64,000 nt of DNA from Nyssa sinensis (Eukaryota > Streptophyta > Magnoliopsida > Cornales > Nyssaceae), in NCBI GenBank assembly GCA_008638375.1, contig CM018033.1, positions 14,301,763 to 14,365,762 of the forward strand, in the 5' to 3' direction. A model generated the notes under the pieces. That model had not been told where the DNA came from and made no database searches. It saw only the letters and a list, made by a program, of their open reading frames with translations. The translations under genes were made by a program, and so were the position numbers. Below are positions 23,613 to 35,111 of this stretch, piece by piece. The first letter of the stretch is position 1, and each line of letters starts with the position of its first letter.

Positions 23613-24035
23613 TTATGCAGGAGGTGGCGTGAGGGAAGGAATAGTGGGAAGATGGAAAGGAGGGAATGCAGGGAAAGTTGGCAAATTAGGAAGTGGTGGA
23701 ACCCCAGGAATAAGAGGGATTTGTGGGATTGGGGTTAAAAATGGAAGATGAGGAATTTGTGGGATTGGGGGTAGAAATGGAAGATGGGGAATTTGTGGGA
23801 TTGGGGGTAGAATTGGAAACGGAAGATGAGGAGTCTCAGGGGTAAATGGGATGTGTGGAAAAGGAGGAAAATTTATCTCACCCAAATCCACCTTTGCCTT
23901 GATTCCATTTTCCTCTGCCATCTTTCCTTCATTTCCATTTTCTCCTCTAGGTTTTGGCATTCCAAGTTGACGAGCATCACAGTTAATGTCAAAATTGGTA
24001 GCCAAGATCAAGGTAAACAAGAAAATGAGTTTCAT
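23613..24035 (-). CDS. Small secreted proline-rich protein, 140 aa
   Basis: The product begins with a typical signal peptide (residues 1-21: a Lys, then a hydrophobic LIFLFTLILAT core, ending NCDA). Next comes a short polar, Glu/Lys/Asn-rich linker (22-53), then a proline-rich domain (55-140) with an xPxxP rhythm. Residues 79-109 are two and a half tandem copies of a 12-residue unit, IPQIPHLPFLPP. The protein ends in PSLTPPPA and has a single Cys (19). Such proteins are usually exported to the cell wall; I do not recognise a named family member. I chose the ATG at 24033-24035 rather than the upstream in-frame ATG at 24084-24086. The longer form puts 17 residues before the signal peptide, the upstream ATG would lie almost at the predicted transcription start, and it is not conserved in the paralog. 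No intron is seen. Expression is unproven. Confidence 0.75.
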   Translation of the reverse strand: MKLIFLFTLILATNFDINCDARQLGMPKPRGENGNEGKMAEENGIKAKVDLGEINFPPFPHIPFTPETPHLPFPILPPIPQIPHLPFLPPIPQIPHLPFLTPIPQIPLIPGVPPLPNLPTFPAFPPFHLPTIPSLTPPPA

Positions 24036-24120
24036 GATTATTTGACCTGAATATAGCGAACCCACAAGTTCTAGAGAAAAAAACAAAAAGAGCTCATATC
24101 AAGTTGCCAACTTTATAGGT

Positions 24121-24130
24121 GCTTATATAG
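24121..24130 (-). promoter_or_regulatory. TATA box of the proline-rich gene
   Basis: On the minus strand CTATATAAGC lies about 90 nt upstream of the chosen ATG, giving a predicted 5' leader of roughly 55-65 nt. The same box with the same flank (CTCTATATAAGCACC) is kept in the pseudogene copy at about 20792-20804. Confidence 0.65.
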
Positions 24131-24374
24131 AGATAAGAGATATATGGTATAAGACTAGAGTAATATCACAAAGGCAGAGTCCACCAACAATAAAGAGCAA
24201 TAACAGATATCTCATCTCTCACAACCCACTTTTCTTTCACTTCTCCAATAAAAGTAGCTACACCACGTAAGAGACCCATTATAGGACCCCACATTTGTGA
24301 TAAAAATGGGTTATGAGATGTGAAACATCAATCTCTATACCTAATAAAATGAATAAAACTGGATATCCACCATA

Positions 24375-24483
24375 ATTGTCCCACCTTATAGCCCATCCTC
24401 TCACAAGGAATGAGATTCACTACTGGGCTTCATGGAGAATGTGTCCCACCCTTACAAAATGGTGGGTTATAAGGTGGGACAAT
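24375..24483. repeat. Hairpin-forming inverted repeat upstream of the proline-rich gene
   Basis: ATTGTCCCACCTTATAGCCCA at 24375 is the near-perfect reverse complement of GTGGGTTATAAGGTGGGACAAT ending at 24483. Further partial copies of the GTGGG(T/A)...AGGTGGGAC phrase lie at 24530-24635, and diverged ones near 22700-22800 and 20860-21200. This looks like clustered MITE relics. They occur upstream of both gene copies, so they probably predate the duplication. Confidence 0.55.
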
Positions 24484-24810
24484 TGATGTGTAATATTTAT
24501 TATTCTTCTAGTTGGAAATGAATAAAGATGGATGTACATCTTCAATTGTTCCACCTTTTAACACACCCTTTCACAAAGGTAGGACCCACCAGTAAATTTC
24601 ATCCCTTATGAGGGGGTGGGTTGCAAGGTGGGACATCTTTATGTTTCCAATAATGACAAAGGGTTGTGCAACCTATTAGAAGAGATTTAAGGTGGAAAAT
24701 CTCCCTAATAGGGAAAGCTTCAAAGGTTATGCCATCGGTTAGGAGAGAATTGAAAAGAATACCATGTCCATCAATTCAATTGTACACTTCACAAGTAATG
24801 ATTAGACGAT

Positions 24811-26565
24811 TTTATGTTTAAAGAAATTATGTAATTAATGTACTTACCAAAAAAAATGTAATTAATGTGATTTCCAAAAATAAAACACAATTTTGAAACA
24901 CAAATTTAGGAACTATAATTGATATATAAAAATGTGGATCTCTTATGGAGCCAGGTGCTGCCCCAAAGATTTTGAAAAACCTTGGACTTAGATTGATATT
25001 TTATAAGTTTGTTAATATTTTCCAAAGTTGCCCCACTAAATAAATATTTTTAAACTTGGCTCCTCTCAATTTGTTTTATAAATTTTGTAATTAGTCACAG
25101 TGGGAGATAAACAAGAGAAAATGAGAGATATGCTATTTCTTTTTAGATGTTATTTCAACTGTTTTGTTCCTGTTGGATTTCAACACTAAATTTTGATATA
25201 TATTTCCTTAACTTTATTTGTTTGTGTCTTTAGTTGGTGATTTAGTAATTAAACAAATAATTAATGATTTTTTCTTTCTTTCGTTTGAGCATTCGAAAAA
25301 CAAAGGAAGATATAAATATACTCATAAATATGTAAAATGTATTTCTTTCTTTTTATATGTTTTAAATTTCTTATTATCCAAATCTCCATTAAATGACACA
25401 TCATAAAATGGTTCTTAATATTACTTTCTTTATACATTTTTTTTGGTAAAAAAAGATAGAAATATATTAAGGCTACTTAGGAAACTATTAATTAGAAAGA
25501 GTAGAACAAGAGCACGCTCAAGAGGCCTTAGTAGATATTTAGATCCGAGATAGCCAATTATAGTTAGTCTCTATCCTCGTAACTTATCCAAATATGGAAC
25601 TCTTAAATTAATCTATATGCCTAGTACTCTAAGGAGTATTAAAATAAAAATATAAAAAATTACCAACAAGATCTTGGTTGGTACCTTCTCCATGTCCCAT
25701 ATGAGAGATTGAGGATTCTGGTCTCCTTAGCAGACAAAGTGGTGTGTGTGAGAGAGAGAAATTTATGTATAAAAAAGGAAGTATTAAAAAATATATATAA
25801 AAAAAAAGAGAACGAAAAAGAGAAAAAAAAATTACACTTCTTTATGTATATCTATTATAGAAAAATTTCTAGTACCACTAATTTTCTAGTAATAAAAAAA
25901 ATACAAGGAGTTCAATTATAATTTAAATTGGGTATAACATATATTTTTGAAGAAAAATCTTTATTACCCTTGCAAATATTTATGAGTTTTCTAGTTTATT
26001 GTATATCTATTGTAAAATTCATATACTTGTAAAGTAATTTTTTCGTTGATAAAAAATATTGTAAAACTTAATAACAAATATTTCTATTGATTAATAATTT
26101 TTGAGTCTTATAAGATTTATTAATTATTAAAGGGTTAACAGTCTCATGCAAAACATCAACTATCCAATTTTAAATTTAAAATGAAACTATTTCTTTCTTT
26201 TTCTCTTATATTTATAAATCCTAATCCTAATCCTAATCAAAATTAAAATTTACTTTTTTTTAGTTGAAACTCAAAGGAATAAAAGTGGGTAAGGATAAAA
26301 ACAATTTTAGAATTTGAATTGCCGACTCAAGTAACTAATAAAAAAAATTGGTTAACTCAAAAAATTTTAGGAAAGGCTAATTTTATTTATATTTGAGAAT
26401 TTAAATTTTATGAAGTATTTATTTATAACTATTATATTTTATTTTGTATAAAAAATTATCTATTAGTTGTCATTTTTAATTATTATAGATTTTATAAAAA
26501 TGATTTTTTTTATTTGTGAAATTTAAGTTGCCCTACTAATATAAATTCTAGCTTTGTCCCTGGAT

Positions 26566-26597
<32 letters not shown>

Positions 26598-27060
26598 GTT
26601 GTTGCCAAAAAATTGTCATCCACGATGATTCTACAAGAGTGACTTACAAAAAAGAAAGAGACGCTTTATGGCACTAGTGGAGTGTTGGCCCGCGCCTCTT
26701 CAACATTCAAGTCAATAAGAAAGAATAACTAATGTGTATTTTATGAATAAAATTCATTGTGTCTTGAGCGTACTTGATTCCTTTACTTATAGGGGTTGAG
26801 AGTCTGTAGGTAGTGAGTTTTCTTGTTAAAATAGAAGTCCTTACTTGCTAGATAAGTTATGGATTGAATAAGATTCCTTTCAATTGAGATAAGACTTTTT
26901 CTTTTAAATTTATTCTCTATAGGTAGTTAAGAATGGGAGTACATGTGTCATATCCATAGTGGTAGGTTATATTTTTACTTCATTAGTTAGCCCCCTCTCC
27001 ACTCCACTCCCGTCCCCTCCCCCACTTTTTGAGCCTTGCCTATTGGTTAGTAGGGTCAGG
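24811..27060. other. AT-rich non-coding region with repeat relics
   Basis: No gene is supported. Phrases such as AGTTGCCCCACTAAATA (25026) and AAGTTGCCCTACTAATATAAATTC (26527) resemble the ends of common plant repeats. An (AC)/(AT) microsatellite lies at about 26567-26598. Confidence 0.4.
25666..25800 (+). repeat. Possible tRNA-derived SINE
   Basis: GATCTTGGTTGGTACC resembles an A box, and GAGATTGAGGATTCTGGT ~35 bp later resembles a weak B box. The segment then runs through GTGTGTGTGAGAGAGAG into an A-rich tail. The B box is a poor match, so this is tentative. Confidence 0.3.
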
Positions 27061-28632
27061 AAGTAGTGATACCGATTTGGACTGAGAGACATTAAGTTCA
27101 GAAAAGCTAAACTAAGCTTATTTAAAAAATTTCAATGAGTTATTTTGGAAGAATTGGCGAACCGGTCTTGCCAAATGACCCTATCTAAGCCATCTAAAAG
27201 AGCTGATAAATTAAGTTCTTTAAAAGAGCTAGTGAACTGAGCTCTTTGGTACAGCTGATGAACTGAAGGGCCAAGCTAAGCTATCGAAAAAGCTGATAAG
27301 ATGCACTCTCAAAAGAGCTAGTGAATGAAGCTCTAGTAATAGTTGATAAATTAATGGGCTGGACTAAGATCTCAGAAGGGCTGATGAGATTAACTCTCAA
27401 AAGAGTTATGAAGTTGCGAGGCTTTTAGCTGGGAAGGAGTGGTAACACTTTGAATTGCGAAAATTGAGTGGTAGAACTCCCAATTTTTTTTTTTTTTTAG
27501 TTTGGAATAGTACTAAACTATGACACTTGGCCTATAGCCCAAAATTTCCCATTCAAAAATGTTGATGTGTGACACTGCATTCATGAATTTTAGATCAATA
27601 ATGACTTAGTCCAAGTTACGACATTTTCACCCTTTGGTTTAGAGTTTTTAGCTTACTTCCAACTCTTAACACCCAACATTTAGCATAGGAATTTTGGACT
27701 ATGACACTTGTGAAGATATCACAAGATTTTTAGATCAAGTTTTTAAGCTGACACTTCAGTCCCTTATGACATTAGATTTTTGGCATTTGGGTATCTGAAC
27801 CATGACATTTTTGGTTCAGACCATCGATCTATGACACACAACACCTGGCATAGGATTCTTAGATTAGTTTAATGGTGACATCACAGTTTCTATGAACTTT
27901 AGATTTTTGATTTTATAGCTGTGAGACTAGAACACATAGCTTAAGATTTTTAGCCTAAACAGATCTAAATTGTAAGACCCAGTCCTTAGCATAGGAGATG
28001 TACTATAAGCCATGTATACAAACTTATGTTATGCACTTGGATATATGAAACATTGATTACTATATTGTTGATGAATTACACTGGATTGTATGTTAGCATA
28101 TTTTGTTTCTATATCTATTGTTTTGATTATGATAACTGATCTGTGCATACATTGCATACTCAGCGTTATGGCTTACCGTTGCTGTTCATGAGAATGATAG
28201 GTACAAGACTTTCAGATGACAACTACAAGAGTGGATCAAGATTGAAGATGGCTTTAGCACTATCTATACTTACATTGTATATTATATTTATCTTTTACAA
28301 GGGTGCTTGTACCCTTACATTGAGCCATTGGTGTATTTGTACCTTTATAGTAGACTTGTACCTTAACAATTAAAGTTAGCTCTAAATATTGTAGATTCTA
28401 TATCATTATATTTTATTGATTGGAAAATTTACATGCAATTACATCCAACAAAAAAAAATTACTCTTATTTAAATTAGTAAGGAACTTAGATGAATAATAT
28501 CCTAAAGGTAAATTGATTAAGAATAAAATAATTGACTTAAATGGATTAAACTAGGATGGTTCATTAGATTTGACCTGCCAGTTAAAGTCCAAATGGCCTT
28601 ATGTCATGGTATTCGGGTTAGGGTCGTGAAAA
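27061..28632 (+). mobile_element. Decayed LTR-like repeat with internal degenerate tandem motifs
   Basis: The block ends GGGTTAGGGTCGTGAAA, close to the GGGTCGTGACA terminus of family-2 LTRs. It contains ACTCAGCGTTATGGCTTACCG, the kind of sequence seen near the 3' end of such LTRs. At 27190-27410 AAAGAGCTAGTGAACTGAGCTC-like phrases repeat about every 55-60 bp. At 27515-27860 CTATGACACTT and AGATTTTTAGATC phrases recur. No intact start terminus was found. Confidence 0.4.
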
Positions 28633-28865
28633 GTAGCATAGGTAAGAGGATCTTCCATGATATACAGAATTATATGAGAAAACGACAATAGCCCATTCTA
28701 CATTTAATGAAGCAGTACCATGGTCTAATATAGAGACATGAGATTATGACTTTCATTGATGATAGCTAAAACTAATTACTTTTGGGAATTGAAAATTGCC
28801 CAATCAAGTTGAAAAGAGAAAACAAGTGGTAGAAGGGAATTGCTTTCCTTCTTTAAGAGAAAGCA

Positions 28866-30010
28866 TGTGCTCAAACTTATGGTACATAATTCTCAAAAAT
28901 GGTCAAACCACCACCAAACTAGTTCAAAAACCTTACACCTAATGAAATACATGGGCTCAAACTTACGGTACATAATTCAAATGCCCAGTTTGTAACTTAT
29001 ACAAAAAAGGGATTTAAGTGTTGAAAACGACCCCTTTTGGGGCTTTGACTGCCCAAAATGCCCAAAAATGGTCAAACCAGCACCCAACAGATTCACAAAC
29101 CTCAAAAATAATGAAATACACATGCTAAAACTTACGGTACACAATTTGAATGCCCAGTTTGCAACTTATGCAAAAAAAAAGGACTCAAGTTTCAAAAATG
29201 AGCTATTTTGGACCTTTGACAGCCCAAAATGTCTAGAAATGGTCAAACTAGTTCACACACCTCATAACTAATAAAATACATGTGCTCAAACTTATGGTAC
29301 ACAATTCAGATGCTTGACTTACAACTTATTGAAGAAAAAAAAGACTTAAGTGTCGAAAACGGCCCCTTTTTAGAATTTTGACAGCCCAAAATGCCCAAAA
29401 AAAGGTCAAACCACCACCAAACTAGTTCACACACCTCAAAAATAATTAAATGCAGGTGCTCAAGCTTATGGTACACAATTCAGATTCCCGGTTTGCAACA
29501 TATGGAAAAAAAAATGGACTTAAGTATCGAAAACGACCCCTTTTGGACATTTGACTGCCCAAAATGCCCGAAAATGGTCAAACTACCACAAACCAATTCA
29601 CACACCTCTAAACTAATAAAATACATGTGCTCAAACTTACGGTACACAATTCCAATGTTTTGTTTGTAACTTGTGCAAAACAAATAGACTTAATTATCGA
29701 AAATAGGCCCTTTTGTGTCTTTGACCTCCTAAAATACTCGAAAATGGTCAAACCATCACCAAACCAGTGCACACTTCTCACAACTAATGAAATACATGTG
29801 ACCAAACTTACGGTACACAATTCAGATGCTCGGTTTGCAACTTTTATAAAAAAATGGACTTATGTGTCGAAAATGGCGCCTTTTGAACCTTTGACTGCCG
29901 AAAATGGGCAAGACACCACCAAACTAGTTCACACACCTCTAAAATAATGAAATACACATTCTCAAACTTATGATACACAATTCGGATGCCCGATTTGCAA
30001 TTTATGCAAA
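28866..30010. repeat. ~170-bp tandem array (CACTA subterminal type), ~7 copies
   Basis: The anchor CAAACTTACGGTACACAATTC recurs at about 28957, 29127, 29284, 29458, 29630, 29801 and 29960, with a truncated first unit at 28870. Each unit contains GTTTGCAACTTATGCAAAA, CCCCTTTTGG, TTTGACTGCCCAAAATG and GGTCAAACCACCACCAAACTAG. The units resemble those of the array at 58.1-63.7 kb, which lies in a CACTA element, and this array is followed at 30993 by a CACTA-type end. Confidence 0.8.
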
Positions 30011-30379
30011 ATAAATATGTAATTTTATAATTTTTCTTAATTTTTTTTACTCACATCTAATAATTGTGAATCTCTTTTCAGATTACTGGATTCTTGTGTA
30101 CTTAGAAACATTAATATGTACTGGGCTGAGAACACAATTTTTTTCCTTCTTCTTTTTCAAACAGTAATCTCTATATTTGCATCAATTTTTAATTTATTGC
30201 ATAAATTTGAATATGTACTTAGAAATTATATTTGCAATTAAATTTTGTTATATTTATGGCACGAATTTCATATCTCTATTGTTACATATGCTATTGTATT
30301 ATATTATTGATGACATAGGTTTAAGTAGATGAAAATTGAACGTAAAAATTGCAAGTGTGGGAAAAAATGTAAAACTATT

Positions 30380-30993
30380 ATTAGCTGCACACACTGTGTG
30401 CCACTAATAATGAACTATTAGTAGCGCCTTGTGTATGCCACTAATAGTCCATTATTAGTGGTGTTCATGAATGCGTTGCTAAAAAGGCATTATAACGGTG
30501 CACACATGAATGCTGCTAATAATGGACTATTAGTGGCGCATAATGTATGCCATTATATTTCATTATTGTTGGCATTCATGTGAGCGACACTAATAATGTA
30601 TTATTAGCGGCGTTTAGTAGCTTCTGATGTATTTATTAGCGACACTTCCTACCGGTGTTTTAAAATGCCGCTAATAAGGTATTAATAACTGCATTTTTGG
30701 GGCTAAACACCGCTAATAGTATTTGTGACATTGTTATTAGTGGCGTTTTGTAGCTTCTGGTGTATTTTTTAATGACACTTCTTATAAGCGTTTTAAAACG
30801 CCGCTAATAGGATATTAATAGCGGCATTGTTTGGCTAAACGTCGCTAATAGCACCACTAATAGCATTTGTGACACTGCTATTAACAGCATTAGCAATGAT
30901 GCACATGTGAATGCCGCTAAAGGTCATTAGCGACTTTTATTTGTTTATTAGTGACGCTTACGAACGCAGCTAATAGTGTTGTTTTTTATAGTG
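30380..30993. mobile_element. 3' subterminal region and terminus of a CACTA (En/Spm) element
   Basis: Many copies of GCCGCTAATAG and TATTAGTGGCG in both orientations lead up to a terminus ending TTTTTTATAGTG at 30993, which reads CACTATAAAAAAC on the other strand. Dense GC-containing subterminal repeats ending in CACTA are the signature of the family. The first three bases outside are TTC. I could not find a matching CACTA start to the left within 24.8-28.9 kb, nor any transposase, so this is a truncated or internally deleted element. 30011-30379 between array and repeats is AT-rich, without genes. Confidence 0.75.
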
Positions 30994-31560
30994 TTCGATG
31001 TAATGGCATTATTAGTTTTTCTAAATTATTTTCCTATAAATTTAAGAGTCGTTCGGTCATAAGGACAAAAATAGGATGAAAATTATTTTCTAGTCAAAGA
31101 CCAACACTAATAACCCACTAAGTCTACTAAAATTATTAAAGACCAAAATATCATTTACAACATGGCCCCAAAAAAGGAAAGAACAAAAAATTTAAAAATC
31201 CCCTTCCATGATTTGCGCTAAAATCACGAAAACTTACCCCAATCGAAAACACAAAAATACAATCTACGCTAAAATTGGGCTTCGGTTGAGGATCTCTATC
31301 TCAGAAGAGGATTCACGGGTTTGAATAGTGCAGAAATCAGAATTCAAGGGTTTTGAGAGTGAAAAAAAGAGCAGGAAAATATTCATAGTCAAGGTAAATA
31401 TAACCTTGACTAACATTGGATAATACAAATAACAGAAATCCGAAGTAAATATTTACTTTGCATGAAAATCGAGGGAACAACTAAAAATAAACAAAAGATA
31501 AATATTTACTTTGGCCAAAAGTTAACGAAAACACACAAGGAAGACCAAGGGTAAAAATAT
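30994..31560. other. Non-coding region with degenerate GTAAATATTTACTTTG repeats
   Basis: Between about 31390 and 31680 the phrase TAAATATTTACTTTGG and its neighbour CAAAAGTTAACGAAAACACACAAG recur with a spacing near 60 bp. No coding potential is seen in 30994-31560. Confidence 0.45.
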
Positions 31561-31654
31561 TTACTTTGGATAAATCATACAAAAAATAGACTAGGTAAAA
31601 CATTTATTTCAACAAAAGTTAAAGAAAACATACAAGAGAGGTCAAGATAAACAT

Positions 31655-31752
31655 TTACTTGGTCAGTTATATTTATATTTTTGTCATCATTCAACAAGAG
31701 ATTTTCAAGTTTGAGATCACGGCAGTAGACCGCAGCTGTGCCTAAAATTGAT
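31655..31752 (-). pseudogene. Protein-kinase catalytic-loop fragment
   Basis: Minus-strand translation reads YCRDLKLENLLLNDD followed by INITDQ. This matches the plant Ser/Thr kinase catalytic loop (normally HRDLKxENLLL) with the Asp-Leu-Lys-x-x-Asn core intact, but the usual His is replaced by Cys and the DFG motif that should follow reads DQ. Only about 30 codons are recognisable. Both sides pass directly into non-coding or simple-sequence DNA, including an AT microsatellite just upstream at 31757-31790. It is most like a CIPK/SnRK-type loop, but the piece is too short for a subfamily. Probably one captured or abandoned exon. Confidence 0.6.
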
Positions 31753-31755
31753 GAC

Positions 31756-31756
<1 letters not shown>

Positions 31757-31790
<34 letters not shown>
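31757..31790. repeat. AT microsatellite
   Basis: (AT)n of about 16 units next to the kinase fragment. A (GA)n tract lies at about 32133-32153. Confidence 0.85.
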
Positions 31791-31793
<3 letters not shown>

Positions 31794-31879
31794 AATGTAC
31801 TTAAAATAGAAACACACGAAAGCAAACCAAGAGGTAGAAGAATTGAGGTGAAAGGCATGTGTACAAGGCACCTCCATGA

Positions 31880-32240
31880 ACGATATAGGAAGGGGGAGTG
31901 GGTTTTGCGCCTGTTGCCAAAATCGTACACCGAAAAGGAAAGGAAAGGAAAAGAAATGAAAAAAAAAAAGACAATCTTTTACGGGGAAATGAGAATGGCT
32001 CGCTACATGGCAACCTCACGGCCCACCACAGCTGCAATCGGGTTAAAAGTTTTCAAGGCTGTACTAAAAAACCAACCCATTAACCCTGAGTGAAAAGGGT
32101 TTTGACCTCAAAAATTTTACTAAAGAGTGTTAGAGAGAGAGAGAGAGAGAGAGATATTATGTGCTAAGAAAAAGAATATAAAAAATACCAACATCTCCAT
32201 GTATAGGAATTTAAATTATAAAAGAATTAAATTCAAATTA
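31880..32240. other. Unassigned sequence left of the nested LTR block
   Basis: It is somewhat richer in G and C than its surroundings (31980-32040), with short open frames on both strands that resemble nothing I recognise. No gene called. Confidence 0.35.
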
Positions 32241-32455
32241 TGTCATGCCCCGAATTTCTAAAATCCGGGGAATGAATGGAAATGAATTAAGAAAAAAGTA
32301 ATAAAAGATAATTAAATAGATTTAGTTGATTACACGTTTATTTCTCCGTGTTTTTACAAAATTAAGAATAAAAATTTGCTACTAGATTTACCCAAGATGG
32401 GTTTCAAATGCTAATCAAATATCTCCCTCAACCAATAGTCAAAATTAGTCTATGT

Positions 32456-34879
32456 TGTCACGCCCCGAATTTCCGACGAACCCGAGGCGCGACTGACGAG
32501 ACAGAAAGTAAAATAAATAAAAGGACAAAAGTAATTAAATTCACTAAACATGCGCCCATCATCATCCATACATAAAGTAACATCGAATACATTGTTCATC
32601 AGTCATTCGGGCTTAAGCCCTTACATAACAAAATACAAGTCTCATGGATCACAAATACATCACGTGCTTCGCCCTCTCAGGGCATCACTAAGTCTCATGT
32701 GGCTGGAGGATCCTCATCTGAAAATGTTGCCCACGAATGGGTCAGCACAACTGCTAGTATGATGAAATGCTAATGCCAGAAATAAAGCTAAGGCGTGGCA
32801 TGTGCGAAGTGTACATTTATTTCTAAATGACATTCAAACATCGCAGTAATATATATGAATGGTATGCATGACACACCCATGCACAACTCTATGCCACACC
32901 CATGTCTCATTTACGGGTACTCCCCGATGGCACGAAGTACCAATGCAATGGCCAATTTTGGGTTTTTCACCACAGGATCTACACCCTCATAATGCAAAGC
33001 ACCACGTGCTTACCCACGCCATGTTCTCAAAGGATTCATCATATGCCAATATGCCAATGCAATCTCAATGATACATGGTTTCCACAATATAGCATGCTCG
33101 AGACAATAATACATAAATCACCTAACTGATTCCACATGCAAGCATATCTCGTAAAATCAACATATACACATGTCGTGAGTCACATTCATCATTCACTAAA
33201 TATTCATAAGGTACCAGTAACATGTAAGCATGTGAACAACCAATTCCAAATAAATAGGTAAACACATTACAGATAAACACATACAGCATTCAGTCATTCA
33301 CAAATATTCCTAACTTAACTTCATTTCTAACACTAGCAAAACACCATACCTGATGGGTTGGTATCAACCCTAGAAGATCGTGAACTATATGTAACTGAAC
33401 GGGCGGATGAAAATGTAGGAGATCAGATCGCCTCCTCCTGTCCTGTCAGTGTCCCTAAAAGTAGAAATTACAACTCAGTCCATTGTTGTTTGAATTTATG
33501 CTATTCATCAAATTTTATGTCTTTAAATTCATAGGTTTCTATTCTGCTAAATTAAACTCTACCATTGGTTTTAGAGCGTTTAAGAAAGTAAGTCTAGGTT
33601 TTCGTAGAACTCAATTCGGACACCGGGGTTCAAAAGGGCAAAACAGTCATTTTGCACTTTACACGTGTTCTTACATTTTGTGACCTCTTTTCACAAATCG
33701 GACTCCACGGTTGAGTCCGGAATGTTCGAGATAATAAAATTTCACCATTTGTTTACCTAATTCGGAGTTCGTCTGACAGTGTTTCAAGTTAGGGGCATTT
33801 TGGTAATTTTAAGGGTTACTACGGGTCTTTTATTTTTCGGGACCCCGTCTCGTAAAACGGACCTCACCATTGGTCTCGAAATGGTCGAGATAGTCAAAAT
33901 ACACTAATGACTTGTCCCATTTGGACTCCGGGATGTTTTTGAATATTTAATTAATTAAATTAATTTAATTAATTAATTAATTAATTAATTTAATTAATAA
34001 TTTATTAATATTTTATTGATGAGGGTCAGAACATAATTACCCAAAAATCTTGGGTCAAATTCTAATTTCTTAAAGGCTAAGGGGTCAAAATATAATTATT
34101 AAAAGTTTTGGGGTTCAAAATATAAATAACCTAAACTTTGGTTTGAACCAGGGGGTTTTTAAACCAAAACCCTAAACCGGTTTAAAAGTTCACTGAACCG
34201 ACCGGTTCAGCCCCTTCCCTTTCTAACCCGGTCCAAATCAGGTTTTTATTTTTATTTTTATTTTATTTCATTTTTTTTTTCTTTTAAACGGTGAGCCGAC
34301 ACGTGGCAGGGGCGGTCCACGCCCGCCCCGAACCGGACCCGAACCGACCCGACCCGACCCCCTTCTCCCCCCCGTTTTTCCGGCGGAGCCCCGGTCACCC
34401 TCTCGGGCGCTGGTGACCGGATTTTCAGAAAATCAAGTTTTTAAACTTGATTTTCTTCGTGTTTTCGAAGCCCCTTTCGATCCCAACTTGTTCTAAAACA
34501 TTTTTGGAGCTTTTTAATACTGTTTTGAAGCTTCCAATCACAACGAAAAATCAGATCTCCCCCCCCATGGCCGTGACCTGCACCTCCATTTTTCTCCCTC
34601 ATTTCTCAACCGTTTCTTCTCATTCTTTTTGCAAATTAATCCCTACATTATGCTCTACAAGGTTCTACAATTTAAATCAACTGAAATGCTCTAATACAAA
34701 TCGAAACAGAAGTGACCCACTTACAAATTTCTCGGCCGTTTCTCTCTCTAGCCGTGCCCTCCTTCTCCCTCTTGCTCCGAGCTCGAACCAGGTCTCTAAC
34801 TCTCCTTCAGAGCTCTGTTTCTCTCCCTCTTTTCTGCTTCTTTCCTTCTCTTCTTTCCCACCCGAGAATACTCCCCTTT

Positions 34880-34928
<49 letters not shown>

Positions 34929-35078
34929 AGACCAACTACTCTCTGCTGATTCTGCACCCCCCCCACTCCCTGAATTCTACTCACACACACAACCCCACCC
35001 ATACCTTGTTTGAGTGTATCACACTCAAACTTACACACACACACAACCGGGTACACACACACCTCATCTTCTCTACAC

Positions 35079-35111
<33 letters not shown>

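Larger units (their letters stand above)
22038..24810. repeat. Segmental duplication, unit 2 (with intact proline-rich gene)
   Basis: Second copy of the segment described at 17740-21350, with the same landmarks in the same order. It lacks the ~1 kb around the foldback element and carries its own (AT)n tract at about 22319-22352. Edges are approximate. Confidence 0.75.

Noticed and set aside
23613..24086. Longer 157-aa start for the proline-rich protein
   Set aside because: The extra 17 residues precede a complete signal peptide, the ATG is too close to the predicted transcription start and is not kept in the paralogous copy.
28866..30010. Tandem array considered as a CRISPR-like array
   Set aside because: The whole ~170-bp unit is repeated, with no short direct repeat plus unique spacer structure, and the context is a plant CACTA element.
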